Positions 23,508 to 34,250 of a DNA stretch of 64,000 bases are shown one piece after another. Numbering within the stretch: position 1 is the stretch's first letter; each line of letters begins with the position of its first letter. Source of the DNA: Gavia stellata. Taxonomy: Eukaryota; Chordata; Aves; Gaviiformes; Gaviidae. The translations under genes and the position numbers were made by a program. The notes under the pieces are model-generated. The model did no database searches, was not told the DNA's origin, and worked only from the letters and a program-made list of their open reading frames with translations. The stretch covers positions 112,298,334 to 112,362,333 of the forward strand of contig NC_082595.1 in assembly GCF_030936135.1 (NCBI RefSeq), written 5' to 3'.

Positions 23508-23580
23508 GTGACGGCGGGGTGACGGCACGGTGACAGTGGTGTGACCACGGGGTGACGGCTGGCTGACGGCGGGGTGACAC
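23508..23580. repeat. 11-bp tandem repeat, about 6.6 copies
   Basis: Units GTGACGGCGGG, GTGACGGCACG, GTGACAGTGGT, GTGACCACGGG, GTGACGGCTGG, CTGACGGCGGG and GTGACAC follow one another without gaps. It begins 112 bases after the 16-bp array ends. Confidence 0.93.
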
Positions 23581-25710
23581 GCGATCTGCTGAGGGCTGCC
23601 CCTCTGGCAGCGGACCACCTCCCCAGCCGCGTTCTGCAGGAGGAAACTCCAGTTCTTGCTGATTTCATTAAAACACCACGTTCCTGCTCCGAGGGACGCA
23701 AGAAGCATCACCGTGCCCGTCTGCAGATGGGATGAAGGGGGCTGGTCCAGGCATCCGTTAAGGCTTTCTAGCAATTGGAAGAAAATTTGGAGCGGATTAT
23801 TTAGCAAATTTATTGCGGGTGTGTTACTGGAAGGAGAATTGCCTTCTCCACGCTGTGTTACCCCAGCCTGGATCCGCTCGGGCTATCGGGCTCCTGGGGA
23901 TTTTACGCAGCAGCCCGGATGGCACGAGAAGAGAAACATAACACGGGAAAATATACAGCTCTATATACGCACGCACACACTTACACAACATATTAGCATC
24001 CCCCATTAGCATTTAAACATCACTCGGAGCCTGTCCCAGAGATTCCGGCTGATGAAAGGTGTCAAAATCAGCCCCCCCAGCACGAGGTCTTTGTCCAACT
24101 CTCAGGCAACACGAAAGAAACGGGAAAAGAAAAACACGTCAACTTTCTGTAATTAATATAAAGGACTTTAGTGGTTTGACAAATGGGGAGGCTGATATGA
24201 TTTTCCCAAGCGTGGGAAGAGAAGAGCTGAAAAAAAATAGAGGAAAAGAGTTAAGAAGAGAAAATTTCATTAATTTTGGGCTTAAAGCTCTGTAGCACCG
24301 TCGTAAGACTATTGCTTCAGCACGTGCAATTGGATTTATTTTAATGGGACACTGGTGCTGTGGGAGGTGTGCGCGGAGGGATTAGTTAAGGCCTGATTCT
24401 GCCATGGCAAGCAGTCCTTTCCCCCTTGCCTTTGGTGTAAAGCCGTAGTAAATAAGAGCAATCATCAGTGATTCAGAGGTGGGTGTGTAATTTTATTCAC
24501 ATGCAGCGATGCGAAAATTGCAGAGACACTGTGAAAAACTGAAATTAATGTTTATAAAGGGCATTTTCTCATCTTGCGCTGTTAATCACCGGCAGGCCTC
24601 CAGCTCCCAAGCTGGAGAGAACGCTTTTAACACACTGTACTCTGACAGTCCTGGTGTTTTGTTGACTTCGTTGCTGTTGGGTTCCTATGCTGCTCCTGCT
24701 CTTCTTCATCATCACCCAGTTTAGGGGTATAATGGGTGGGTAAATCACCAGGGGGGCAAGTGTAGATCTTCCACCATCCAGAAGAGCGTTGGGTTCTAGA
24801 GGTCTCTTAGCTGTGAGCCGTGAGCAGACAAACTTTGCTGGGTTGTGGCATCCTAAGAGGACGCTTACAGCCAGCAGCCGAAGGGCAGTAGTTCCTCGCA
24901 CCGCTGTCGGCGACTACAGTCCCACACGTACATCACCTTCTGTCTTAATCTCTTCTTTCCTGCTTTGCTGTGTCTCTTTATTTAAGTCTGTGAGTGAAAC
25001 TATGGGTTACCACTCCCCAAGAGCCCCCCACCTCTGCTTTTACAGTAGGAACAGTGAAATCATGTCTGGGATTTCGTATGAAATAAAATCAGGAAAAAAG
25101 AAGTCACAATCCTGACCAGGTCCTTCAGGCTGGTGTTTTCATGGCAGACATCTAGCATCACTCACCTAACCGCACCTTGCAGCTCTGTGAGCCGTCCTAC
25201 TGCCTCTTGCAATGCCTATCTTCAGTCAACACCCCTTACGCTGATTTTTTTACTCCGTTATCTACTTTCCGACATTGAGTAAGCGGTTTGAAATTAACTA
25301 CCTGATGTAGAAGGTGTTTCCTGTGGTACTTCTGCTTTTAGGGCACCCTGGGTTGCTCTGAAGGTGCCTCCTAGAATCGCCGGTGTAATTTGCTTGCTCT
25401 CGAATCGAGTGAATTTGGGAAGCGGAGCTGGGGGAGATGAAGGTGAGGATGTCTGCTGATGGATCACCAGAGAAGATGAGCAGCAGTTGGCTGAGGGGCT
25501 TCACATGGCTCTTATGTCCCACCAGAGCTGCTCAATGACAAGGGCCAGAGCAGCACTCAGGTTGAAATTCATACAGCTGCACGTTGACTACACAGCAGGG
25601 GAGAGCCAAGCACCCAAAAGAGGCCAAGCTAAGTTAAAACATGTCGCAAAACCCGCGAGAGCTCCTCTGAAGAATCAGGATGAGCCCCAGAGAAACCGTC
25701 ATTGCCTCTG
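23581..25710. other. unique DNA, no gene seen
   Basis: Contains the longest AT-balanced, repeat-free stretch left of OTOF (about 24100-24650), with few CpGs and no coding signal. It is a reasonable place to look for a conserved non-coding element, but nothing in the sequence proves one. Confidence 0.4.
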
Positions 25711-25966
25711 AATCATAGAATCACAGAATCACAGAATCACTAAGGTTGGAAAAGACCTGTAAGATCATCAAGTCCAACCATCAATCCAACCCCTCCATGC
25801 CCACTAAACCATGTCCCGCAGTGCCATGTCCACACGTTCCTTGAACACCTCCAGTGATGGTGACTCCACCACCTCCCTTGGCAGCCTCTTCCAGTGCTTC
25901 ACCACTCTCCCAGTAAAGAAATTTTTCCTGATATCCAGTCTGAACCTCCCCTGGCACAACTTGACT
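25711..25966 (-). mobile_element. CR1 LINE 3' end
   Basis: Starts with four tail repeats (AATCATAGAATCACAGAATC and on), then TTGGAAAAGACCTGTAAGAT, ACCATGTCCCGCAGTGCCAT and CCACCTCCCTTGGCAGCCTC. It stops within the segment CTGAACCTCCCCTGGCACAA. It belongs to the subfamily of the 39694, 43027 and 58727 copies. Confidence 0.94.
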
Positions 25967-27465
25967 CCAGCTTTTTGGCGAGACTGAAGGCAGAAGGGCA
26001 AAAAGGGTTGCAAAAGCAGCACCAGCCTGGATGGCTCAGCTGAGAAAGACCAACTGGAGACCGAAAACTGCTGGTGTAGCAGTACTAGACATACGGGACC
26101 CATCTCTGGTGCATGCATGGTCTCACCTCCTGAGCTCTTGCGTGGGCACAAACTCGCGTTCACACGTGGTCCAGCTTGGAGACGGTTGGACCTTTCCCTC
26201 CCGATATTGTCACAAACTTGCCTCTTCCTGAGCCCTCAGCAACCATCGGCACCCAGCACGCTGCTGCCTTCACCACCACCTCCTCCCTCCCCACTCAGCA
26301 CCCTCGCCTCTGGGCCGTGCTGCCAGGAGGGAATGACGAACCTCGTGAGGAACGGCACACGGTGTTAAGCCCCACATGTTTCTTTGCTCTCATGCACTTA
26401 TGAATGAGCATAACGATCTTTTCCGCTGGCAGGAGGACAGCCTCTCTAACAGAACCTGATGTGGCAGATGGAAACAGATGTCTTATTTCCAGTGTTTTAT
26501 TACCCATTTGTGAATGTTTCACCAGCGCTTCTCTCTCTCTGATGATGCTGAAGCTCTCCCGGGCTCACAAAAATTTTCCCTGGAAGTGCCCAAGCAGCAA
26601 AGGCAGATGTGTGAGGCCTGAAGACCCTTGAGTCTATGCTCTTCCTCTTCCCAAATGTGTGCGTTAATCGTCTTCCTTGAAATAAAGGACAAGATAAAGA
26701 CCCCAGGAAAGGTGTTCACGTGCAACCCTACTGACAAGACCCGCTCCAAACTGAGCCCACAAGTCCAGATTGTAAAGCTACCACTTACTCCTGGAAACCC
26801 CACTTGATCCCGTTGAGGTTCAGCCTAGAACACGGCAAACGTGCAGAGCGGAGCGTGGAGCACACTGCAGCTCGGATAAACGCGCAGCAGAGCCCGGCGC
26901 TGCCGGCGTTGGGGCAGCGGCTCTTCCAGGCTGGGATGCCGAAGCCCCGGGGTGTGCCCACGCCGCCTTCCTGCCTCCGGCAACGCGACAAGACGTGCCC
27001 CATCCTCTGGGCCAAGCTTGTTGATGGTCCAGCTGAAGGGCCGTGAGCTCATGGCCCTGCTGCCATAGTCACGAGCTGTGCGGGGTGGTCTTAGCTCTGT
27101 CTCCCGCCCTTGTTGGCTGGCACTCGGGGGGGGACACAACATGGATAACAGCCCACCCACCTCTTGCACCTGACGCCAGGAGACGCTGATAACAGTGCGG
27201 GATTCCCGCGCTGGCCGGCCTTCGGTGGTCCCAGGCGGTGGGGGGTGAGCTCGACTCTTCCTGGGCACGCCCCATCTCCCCATCCCCCGTGATATGTTTT
27301 GGGGTGGGGGGAGGCACAAACTCTTGTCCCAGAGGCTCCAGCTTGCAGATGCTGCACACCCAGCCGTGCTGGGGGGAGCCCTGCCTCAGTTTCCCTGCTC
27401 ACTACCTCCTGCAACTGGAGGGGGAAGCTCCCTGCAGCCCACCCCCCTCCAAACGCCCGCCTTCC
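25967..27465. other. no exon recognised; CpG-rich patch at 26830-27060
   Basis: Left of the OTOF promoter. The patch at 26830-27060 is rich in CpG. In mammals the CIMIP2C 5' end lies close to and divergent from OTOF, so a CIMIP2C first exon or promoter would be expected near here on the minus strand. All three minus frames were read and none resembles the CIMIP2C N-terminus. Confidence 0.4.
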
Positions 27466-27774
27466 GGGGGAAGGGAAGGGAAGGGAAGGGAAGGGAAGGG
27501 GAGGGGAGGGGAGGGGAGGGGAGGGGAGGGAAGGGAAGGGAAGGGAAGGGAAGGGAAGGGAAGGGAAGGGAAGGGAAGGGAAGGGAAGGGAAGGGAAGGG
27601 AAGGGAAGGGAAGGGAAGGGAAGGGAAGGGAAGGGAAGGGAGGGAAGGGGAGGGGAGGGAAGGGAAGGGAAGGGAAGGGAAGGGAAGGGAAGGGAAGGGA
27701 AGGGAAGGGGAGGGGAGGGGAGGGGAGGGGAGGGGAGGGGAGGGGAGGGGAGGGGAGGGGAGGGGAGGGGAGGG
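27466..27774. repeat. homopurine (GGGAA)n/(GGGGA)n tract, 309 bp
   Basis: After CTTCCGGGGG the plus strand is purine-only for about 309 bases. It is made of alternating blocks of GGGAA (27468-27500, 27530-27640, 27659-27707) and GGGGA (27500-27530, short block near 27646-27658, 27708-27774). It ends 221 bases before the OTOF start codon. Such tracts can form triplex or G-quadruplex structures and are length-unstable. All frames through it are open, which joins the OTOF frame to spurious upstream codons. Confidence 0.98.
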
Positions 27775-27783
27775 CGGTGCCGC

Positions 27784-27800
27784 CGCTGAATAATTCAGCG
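27784..27800. promoter_or_regulatory. 17-bp perfect palindrome, POU-like site
   Basis: CGCTGAATAATTCAGCG is a perfect inverted repeat of 8-base arms around a central A, the only AT-rich spot in the GC-rich promoter. The core TGAATAATTCA resembles sites bound by POU-homeodomain factors. It sits 196 bases upstream of the start codon. Binding is inference. Confidence 0.35.
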
Positions 27801-27995
27801 TTGCGGGAGGTGGACCGCCCCGCGGCTCCGCGCACCGCGCACTGCTCCGCGCACCGCCCCGCGCTTCGGAGCGCAGCTGGGAGCGCGGCACCGCGCATCG
27901 CCCCGCGCATCGCCCCGCGCCCCTCGCCCCGCACCGCGGCCAGCCGGTACCGCACCGCACCGCACCGCCCCGCTCCGCGCCCCGCTCCGCGCCCC

Positions 27996-28074
27996 ATGGC
28001 TCTGCTGCTGCAGCTCCGCACCGTCTCCGGCCTCCGCGGCAAAGCCGACCGCATCGCCAAAGCGTCTTTCCGAG
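27996..28074 (+). CDS. OTOF: otoferlin coding exon 1
   Basis: Otoferlin is the large tail-anchored C2-domain protein that acts as calcium sensor for vesicle fusion and replenishment at inner-ear hair-cell ribbon synapses. The exon begins MALLLQLRTVSGLRGK and ends in the first base of codon 27, closely matching the human start MALLIHLKTVSELRGR. It encodes the first strands of the C2A domain. The start is chosen by this family match: the frame is open far upstream but only through the simple repeat. The ATG context (CCCC before, G after) is moderate. The donor is GTAGCG, weak at positions +4 and +5. Exon phase (1) agrees with exon 2. Confidence 0.95.
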
Positions 28075-29956
28075 GTAGCGGGGAGGGGGCGACGGGGGGG
28101 TCCCGGGGGGGGTTGTGCCCTGCCGCCGCCGCCCCCTGCCTCAGTTTCCCCTCCGCGGCCGTGCTTGCGTTGGGAAGGGGGGATGCGAGCCTGCCGGCTC
28201 CAAGGGCTGGCTGCCCACCCCTCCCTGTGCGGGGTACGAGCCCCCCCCACACCCGAGCTGCTCTCCTGGGGCCCCCCTGCCTGCCTGCACCCGGCCTGGG
28301 ACGCTGCAGCCCCCAGCTTACCTCTCCCTGGGAGAGGGGATTCGTCCAGGGGAAGGCAGGTGAAGTCCCAGGGTGACAAACCCCCTCCCCAGGGAGCGGG
28401 GCTGGGGGGAGCTGGGCTCCTGGCGTAGGGTCAAGGGCTTGGTCGCGAAGCTGGGCCACCAAGAAAGTGGCACTGGAAGGGCGAGGAGGAGAAGTTGCCT
28501 TGCGCCGGGCCCCAGCGTGCGCCTGGATTTCTCCCAAGGATGCAGCGGGTTGGGTCTCCCTGCTCGGGTCCGCGCCAGCTCCAAAGCTTTCCAAGGGAAG
28601 CTGCAAAAGGAGCAAAAAAACCTCTCCAGGGGTGCATAACCTCAGCAGCGGCCAAACCTTTTCCGAGCCCCCCAAGGGCTTGGGGCAGGATCGGCGCCCG
28701 ATCCGTCCTCCGACCGCAGTCTGCGTGCGGGAGCCCACCAGCAGGCAGAGGTGGCTGTGGGATGGTTTGACAGCGCTGGGAGTCGGGAACAGGAATCCCT
28801 TCTCTCCATGAACACGCCGCGGGAGAGCAAGGGAGCGGGTATTTTCATCACCTCCCAGCCAGGCCAGCCAGCACTGCCTGCAATGGCCTTCCCTGTGCTG
28901 CCTTAATGACCGTAGAGTCATTAAAAAAGCGTAGTTACCCCCTTCTTTCCCTGTCCCTGCCTCCAGGCATCGGTGCGGGGGCAGCTAAGTCGTGCCCCCC
29001 GCCAACAGTGAAGCCTGGAGTGGTCCCAGCCCTAAGCCACCCCCCAAGAAACCCCACCACTGCGCTGGCAGTGGGGAGGGGGGATCTGCAGGAGGACCAA
29101 AGGCCACCGCAGGTTTTCCCAGTGAGCCCCGGGAAGACCCACTTTTCCAGTCCTGAGCGTGCCTGGCCCCAAGCCTGGCGCACAGTCCCTGTCGGAAGGG
29201 CAGGATCCGTCCCTGCCTTGACATGATTGCATAAGAGCCACTGCAAGAGACCCTAAGGTCCAAACGATGGGCCGGGGAATCGACACCCACTTTGAGATGC
29301 TCCCTCATCCCTGTCACGCCGCCAAGGCTTGCAGCCATGCTGAGCAGCGCCTTGAGATGCAGCATCACACCCCCTGTGCTCCTGCTGCACCCACCCTCTC
29401 CTGCTCCTGCCAGTTCCCTTGTCAGAGCCCTTATGGGGCACCAGCGCATTTCTCCAGGGTCCCCCCCATCCCCATCGTCCTCCCAGGCATGCATTGGCTC
29501 CTGCATGGCACAGGATTGCTGTCGCTGTCACGCCGTCCAGGGAGGACGACACTAAACTTCACAGCAGTGTTTCCCCCCCTGGTGCTGAGCCGTGAGGAGC
29601 TGGGCTTCTCGTGGACATTTCTTTCCCAAGGAAGAAATCTGGTGTCATCTTCAAGGACAGTTGGGTCAGGGTTCGGGAATTTTTTTGCTGGTAGTTTGCT
29701 GCAATTGATTTCTGTGCAAAGAGGGGGTTTAGTCTCGAGCTGTGAATATCACCACCAGATAGCTCCACTACCTGCAGTCGGGGATGCCTCTTCCCCTGCT
29801 CGTCCTGGGCAGCCACGGAGCTCATGACCAGGACACCCAACGTTGCTGTCTTCTGCAAGCTTGGTCCTAGAGGAGAGGCTCCTGGTGACCAGAACCAGCA
29901 GGGCTGGATCTTGAGGTCGTGGCTAGCAAAATTCTTCTGCTAAAAGGGTGGTAGAA

Positions 29957-30813
29957 GTGGGTTAGGGAGCGATCCCATGCGTGGTTGTGTCGGTGAAGGC
30001 AGCAGGGAGGTGGGTTAGGGAGCGATCCCATGCATGGTTGTGTCGGTGAAGGCAGCAGGGAGGTGGGTTAGGGAGCGATCCCATGCGTGGTTGGGTCGGT
30101 GAAGGCAGCAGGGAGGTGGGTTAGGGAGCGATCCCATGCGTGGTTGGGTTGGTGAAGGCAGCAGGGAGGTGGGTTAGGGAGCGATCCCATGCGTGGTTGG
30201 GTCGGTGAAGGCAGCAGGGAGGTGGGTTAGGGAGCGATCCCATGCGTGGTTGGGTCGGTGAAGGCAGCAGGGAGGTGGGTTAGGGAGCGATCCCATGCGT
30301 GGTTGGGTTGGTGAAGGCAGCAGGGAGGTGGGTTAGGGAGCGATCCCATGCGTGGTTGGGTTGGTGAAGGCAGCAGGGAGGTGGGTTAGGGAGCGATCCC
30401 ATGCGTGGTTGGGTTGGTGAAGGCAGCAGGGAGGTGGGTTAGGGAGCAATCCCATGCGTGGTTGGGTTGGTGAAGGCAGCAGGGAGGTGGGTTAGGGAGC
30501 GATCCCATGCGTGGTTGGGTTGGTGAAGGCAGGAGGGAGGTGGGTTAGGGAGCGATCCCATGCGTGGTCGTGTCAGTGAAGGCAGCAGGGAGGTGGGTTA
30601 GGGAGCGATCCCATGCGTGGTTGGGTTGGTGAAGGCAGCAGGGAGGTGGGTTAGGGAGCGATCCCATGCGTGGTTGGGTTGGTGAAGGCAGCAGGGAGGT
30701 GGGTTAGGGAGCGATCCCATGCGTGGTTGGGTTGGTGAAGGCAGGAGGGAGGTGGGTTAGGGAGCGATCCCATGCGTGGTTGGGTTGGTGAAGGCAGCAG
30801 GGAGGTGGGTTAG
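29957..30813. repeat. 53-bp minisatellite, 16 copies, in OTOF intron 1
   Basis: Units starting GTGGGTTAGGGAGCGATCCC recur exactly every 53 bases from 29957 (30010, 30063, 30116 and so on). The rest of the unit reads ATGCGTGGTTGGGTTGGTGA then AGGCAGCAGGGAG. Copies differ at only a few positions (TGTCGG or GGTTGG or GGTCGG; one GCAATCCC; GGAGGGAG for GCAGGGAG). Each contains GGGTTAGGG. High identity indicates recent expansion or ongoing homogenisation. Confidence 0.98.
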
Positions 30814-32010
30814 GACCGACCCATCCTCGGATGGGATGGTGGGTGGAGAGGGGTTTGGTCTTGTTCCCTTTTCATGCCTCTTGGTGTGTTGTCAGAAGCC
30901 GCAGCAAGCCTTGCCTGTACAGCGAACAGCAGTTTAATGTCTTATGTTAACACTTAGCTCCAAAGCCTATCTACATCTTACCCAAATTCCTTGTCCCAAA
31001 AGGAGAACAAGTGGAGGCAGCTCCGTGTCTGCCCTGCGGACAGGGAAGTCCAGGAGCAGATCCCCTGGGTACCTCTTTGACACGTAGCAGCATCATTTTG
31101 GGTTGTAGGAGAACGCTGAGCCTGGGGGTGCCGGCTAACACGAGACGTGAATCCAGGACAGGACCTTGTTCTGGATGAGAGGGACCAGGAATTATCACAC
31201 CGTGAGGACGCATAAGCAGTACGATCCTTATGGAGAGGTGATCTTTCTGACACACCATGGATTTCAACAGTTGCAGTAATAGTAAGATAGGAGTTCTCAC
31301 ATGTTCCTGGTCTTTTCTTGATATGCTTTACAGTACTTGTGAGGATTGGCCCATGCCATATTGCTCCTTGCTTTGGAGGAGCCAGGGCTGGGTCCCGCAG
31401 GCGCCTGGGCTGGACCCTGTCCTGCACTGGTGGGGTCCCAGCGCTGGGGTTCAGCAGGTGGATCCTGACACCCGTCTCTGAGGGTGCACAGCACTGCGGT
31501 GCATTGCCTTCTGGGAAAGGCTTTCTTGCCTCCGGGCTGTTGAGGGCATGGCCACGGTGCTGTTGTACTAACGGGTGTGTAAGCACATCCCGGAGCTGGG
31601 AACGGGGTCTGATCCCCACTGGGTCCATGCTGGAGGTGGCCGTGAAGCGTCCCATCACTCTGGGCACTCAGCACATGGATGGGGCAGAGCTCCTCCCGTG
31701 TTTGTGTCTCTGTGGCTCAGGCAATGCTTTGCTGTCCCCTTGCCCCGTGAGAATTTGGGAATGATGGGCAGCAGAGTCATGGCATGATGAGTTCAATGCT
31801 GCTGTGAAGCTGCGTTACTTGTGTCCTCTTGGCTGCCTCATCCTCTCTGGCCAGCTTTTGAAATCTCTGGCTGTATTTTTGCTGTTTGATTAAAAGGATG
31901 GTGTGCCATCCCTGCCATGATCCCATCCAGGCTGGCCATGGCTCTTTCCTCCAACCAGGACCCTTCCAAACTGCCCCAGGGCTGTCCAGCCCTGAGCTAA
32001 CCCCTGTCCT

Positions 32011-32087
32011 GGGATGGGATGGGTTGGAATGGGATGGGATGGGATGGGATGGGATGGGATGGGACAGGACGGGACGGGACGGGACGG
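32011..32087. repeat. (GGGAT)n then (GGGAC)n microsatellite
   Basis: About eleven pentamers of GGGAT with one GGTTGGAAT interruption, switching after 32060 to GGGAC units. In OTOF intron 1. The switch of unit mirrors that in the homopurine tract next to the promoter. Confidence 0.97.
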
Positions 32088-33809
32088 ATGGAGCTAGCAC
32101 GTTGGCCTGGACTCTCAGTGCCAGACCCAGGGGAACATCCCAGTGTGGGTGGTTGGGTTTTGGTGCCAAGGTTTCTAGAGGAAAGAGTCTCCTGCCTTTC
32201 TCCAGTGACTCCAGAGAGAGCTTTAGACCCCTTTAGCGTTGAATGAGGTGACCTCCAACAGCCTGGCATCCCTCAGTGCTCCTCACAGCAACCTGTAGGT
32301 TGAGTGTTGTGCTGATACTCCTCAGCACTCTGGTTTTCCTGGAGTTACTGAGCGTTGTAGAGAGGATGCTCTTCGCTAGTCAAGCTGCCATCCAGCATCC
32401 TCCCTCTCCTCACCCGCCGGCAGCACAGCCTGGGGGTTCAGGTAGAGCTCCCCGAGTGGGTGTTGCTCATTCAGCCAAAAGCATCTCTTATTGCACGAAA
32501 ATAAGTTAAAAAAAGAGCTCGACTCCGGTGTGACAGGCTGCCGTGTGCGTTTCTGCCAGGTGGGCAGTGCTCTGAAACTCTCTGCTCGACTTCAGCTCAG
32601 GTGGGAGATGAATAAATCACAACCCTGATAAAAGCGTTCCTGAGAAAGGGCCGAGACTGACAGCCGTGTGGGATGGCTATGGAAGAGTGCTGCTCCTCTT
32701 TTCCCAGGGATCCCGGCACTCCTGGCAGCCCCTGTGAGCCATAGCTGCACTAATAGGAGAAACTGAGGCGATGGACAGGAACTCCCAGTTCTGACCCATG
32801 GGAGCAGCCAGGGTGGCCAAAATCCACTCCACCCCTGAGCATCGGACTTGTCTCCCACCATGGCATTGGATTTGACTCACCAAACTCCCAGGGATGTGTC
32901 AACTAACAAGATCCCTTGTCTTTACGACTCTCCCCGTTGTTCATAGGGATTTGGGGGTGGGTTTGAACTTCAGTGACTCATAAGGCACCCATCACTCCCC
33001 AGCAGCCGCCCTGTGCATGTCCCAGGCTGGCTGAAAAGGGCTCCAAAGTCCCAAATCCGTTGCTGTTGCAGCTCTCCACCTCTTGCAGGTGAAACTCAGC
33101 TTGGGGTGAATTTGAGATTTTTCTGCAAATACTTGATCTTCAGGCTGGCTGCAGGGGAAGAGCAGAAAAATGGTGAATTTTCTTCAGCCTGCCCATTTTG
33201 GGGGTGCATGCTCTGTCCCCAGCAGGGTCTGAGCTTGTACAGGGTCACCTCCCCATAGCAGTTTTCACTCTTAGACTCTTTCACTCTTATTGCACTTGTG
33301 AAGGAGAGAACTTGCATCCCGGTGCAATTAGAGAGCTTATCAGCTAATCGGTCACAGATGGGGTTATAAAGAGCTTCTTGCGGGGCTTCCTCTCTGGATT
33401 AGTGTGTGTAAATGAGGGACATCATTCATGGATACCCCCTGGAGCACCACCGGGCACTGGTGGATAATGATACTGCTGTAATGAAGCATCACTGTGATGC
33501 TTGCTGGATTGGAGAGGATGGGGCAGGGGAGGTCCCACTGTGTTGGCTTGTCTTAAGTCATGCTCTTAGGAGAAATATTTCGGGTGGCAGATTGTCTCCC
33601 CTTGGAGTGTCTCCTCCCAGATACTGCTCTATGTGTATTCATTTACAGCTGATTCACCCCCTGACCTGTGCAGGTCTCCTCAATTAGTCTGGTCCCTTAT
33701 CTACGTGGGGGTGCTCTGTAGCTTCCCCTTAAGCCCACACCACAGCTGAGATGCTCTGTGCCCCTGGCACGTGGTGCCTGTCCCATCACCTAGGAGGCTG
33801 TGGGCTCTA

Positions 33810-34250
33810 GAATCGTAGAAATCAAAGTCATGGTTAGGGTGGGAAGGGACCTTTCCAGGCCACCTAGTCCAACCCCCTGCCATGAGCAGGGACATCTCCA
33901 ACCAGACCAGGTTGCTCAGAGCCCCGTCCAGCCTGACCTGGAATGTTTCAGGGATGGGGCATCTACCACCTCTCTGGGCAACCTGGGCCAGGGTTTCACC
34001 ACCCTCAGCATGAACAGTTTCTTCCTTAGATCTAGTCTGAATCTCCCCTCTTTAGCTTAAAACCATTCCCCTTATCCTATCACTACAGGTCCTACCAAAA
34101 AGTCTCTCCCCATCTTTCCTACAAGCCCTTTAGGTACCGAAAGGCCGCCAGAAGGTGTCCCCGGAGCCTTCTCTTCTCCAGGCTGAACAACCCCAACTCT
34201 CCCAGCCTGTCCTCACAGCAGAGCTGTTCCAGCCCTCTGACCATTTCTGT
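33810..34250 (-). mobile_element. CR1 LINE, 5'-truncated, antisense in OTOF intron 1
   Basis: Reverse-complement CR1 of about 440 bases. It runs from the degraded terminal tail (GAATCGTAGAAATC) through GGGTGGGAAGGGACC, CATGAGCAGGGACATCTCC, TTAGCTTAAAACCATTCCCC and TCTCTTCTCCAGGCTGAACA to CTCTGACCATTTCTG. Coding remnants are broken. Confidence 0.94.

Larger units (their letters stand above)
27775..28110 (+). promoter_or_regulatory. OTOF: OTOF promoter and 5' UTR CpG island
   Basis: Very CpG-dense DNA (repeated CCGCGC, CCGCAC and GCCCCGCG words) lies around and upstream of the otoferlin start codon. No TATA box is visible, in keeping with a CpG-island promoter. The transcription start cannot be placed from sequence. 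The repeated GCACCGC words between 27830 and 27975 look like local slippage products. The island is bounded on the left by the homopurine tract. Confidence 0.65.

Noticed and set aside
22584..23807. Frames of up to 303 codons on both strands
   Set aside because: Produced by the 16-bp minisatellite; frames shift by one residue phase per copy and occur on both strands.
27294..27995. The OTOF reading frame is open 702 bases upstream of the chosen ATG, with another ATG at 27294
   Set aside because: The upstream part runs through the GGGAA/GGGGA tract and CpG island, where all frames are open. The family's start (MALL...) matches 27996 exactly.
27386..28921. A 511-codon minus-strand frame
   Set aside because: It crosses the homopurine tract (read as Pro/Ser/Phe/Leu repeats) and the antisense of OTOF exon 1. 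No domain, no splice logic.
29957..30813. Regular repeats considered as a CRISPR-like array
   Set aside because: Units are directly adjacent without unique spacers, and the setting is a vertebrate intron. The same holds for the other arrays in the window.
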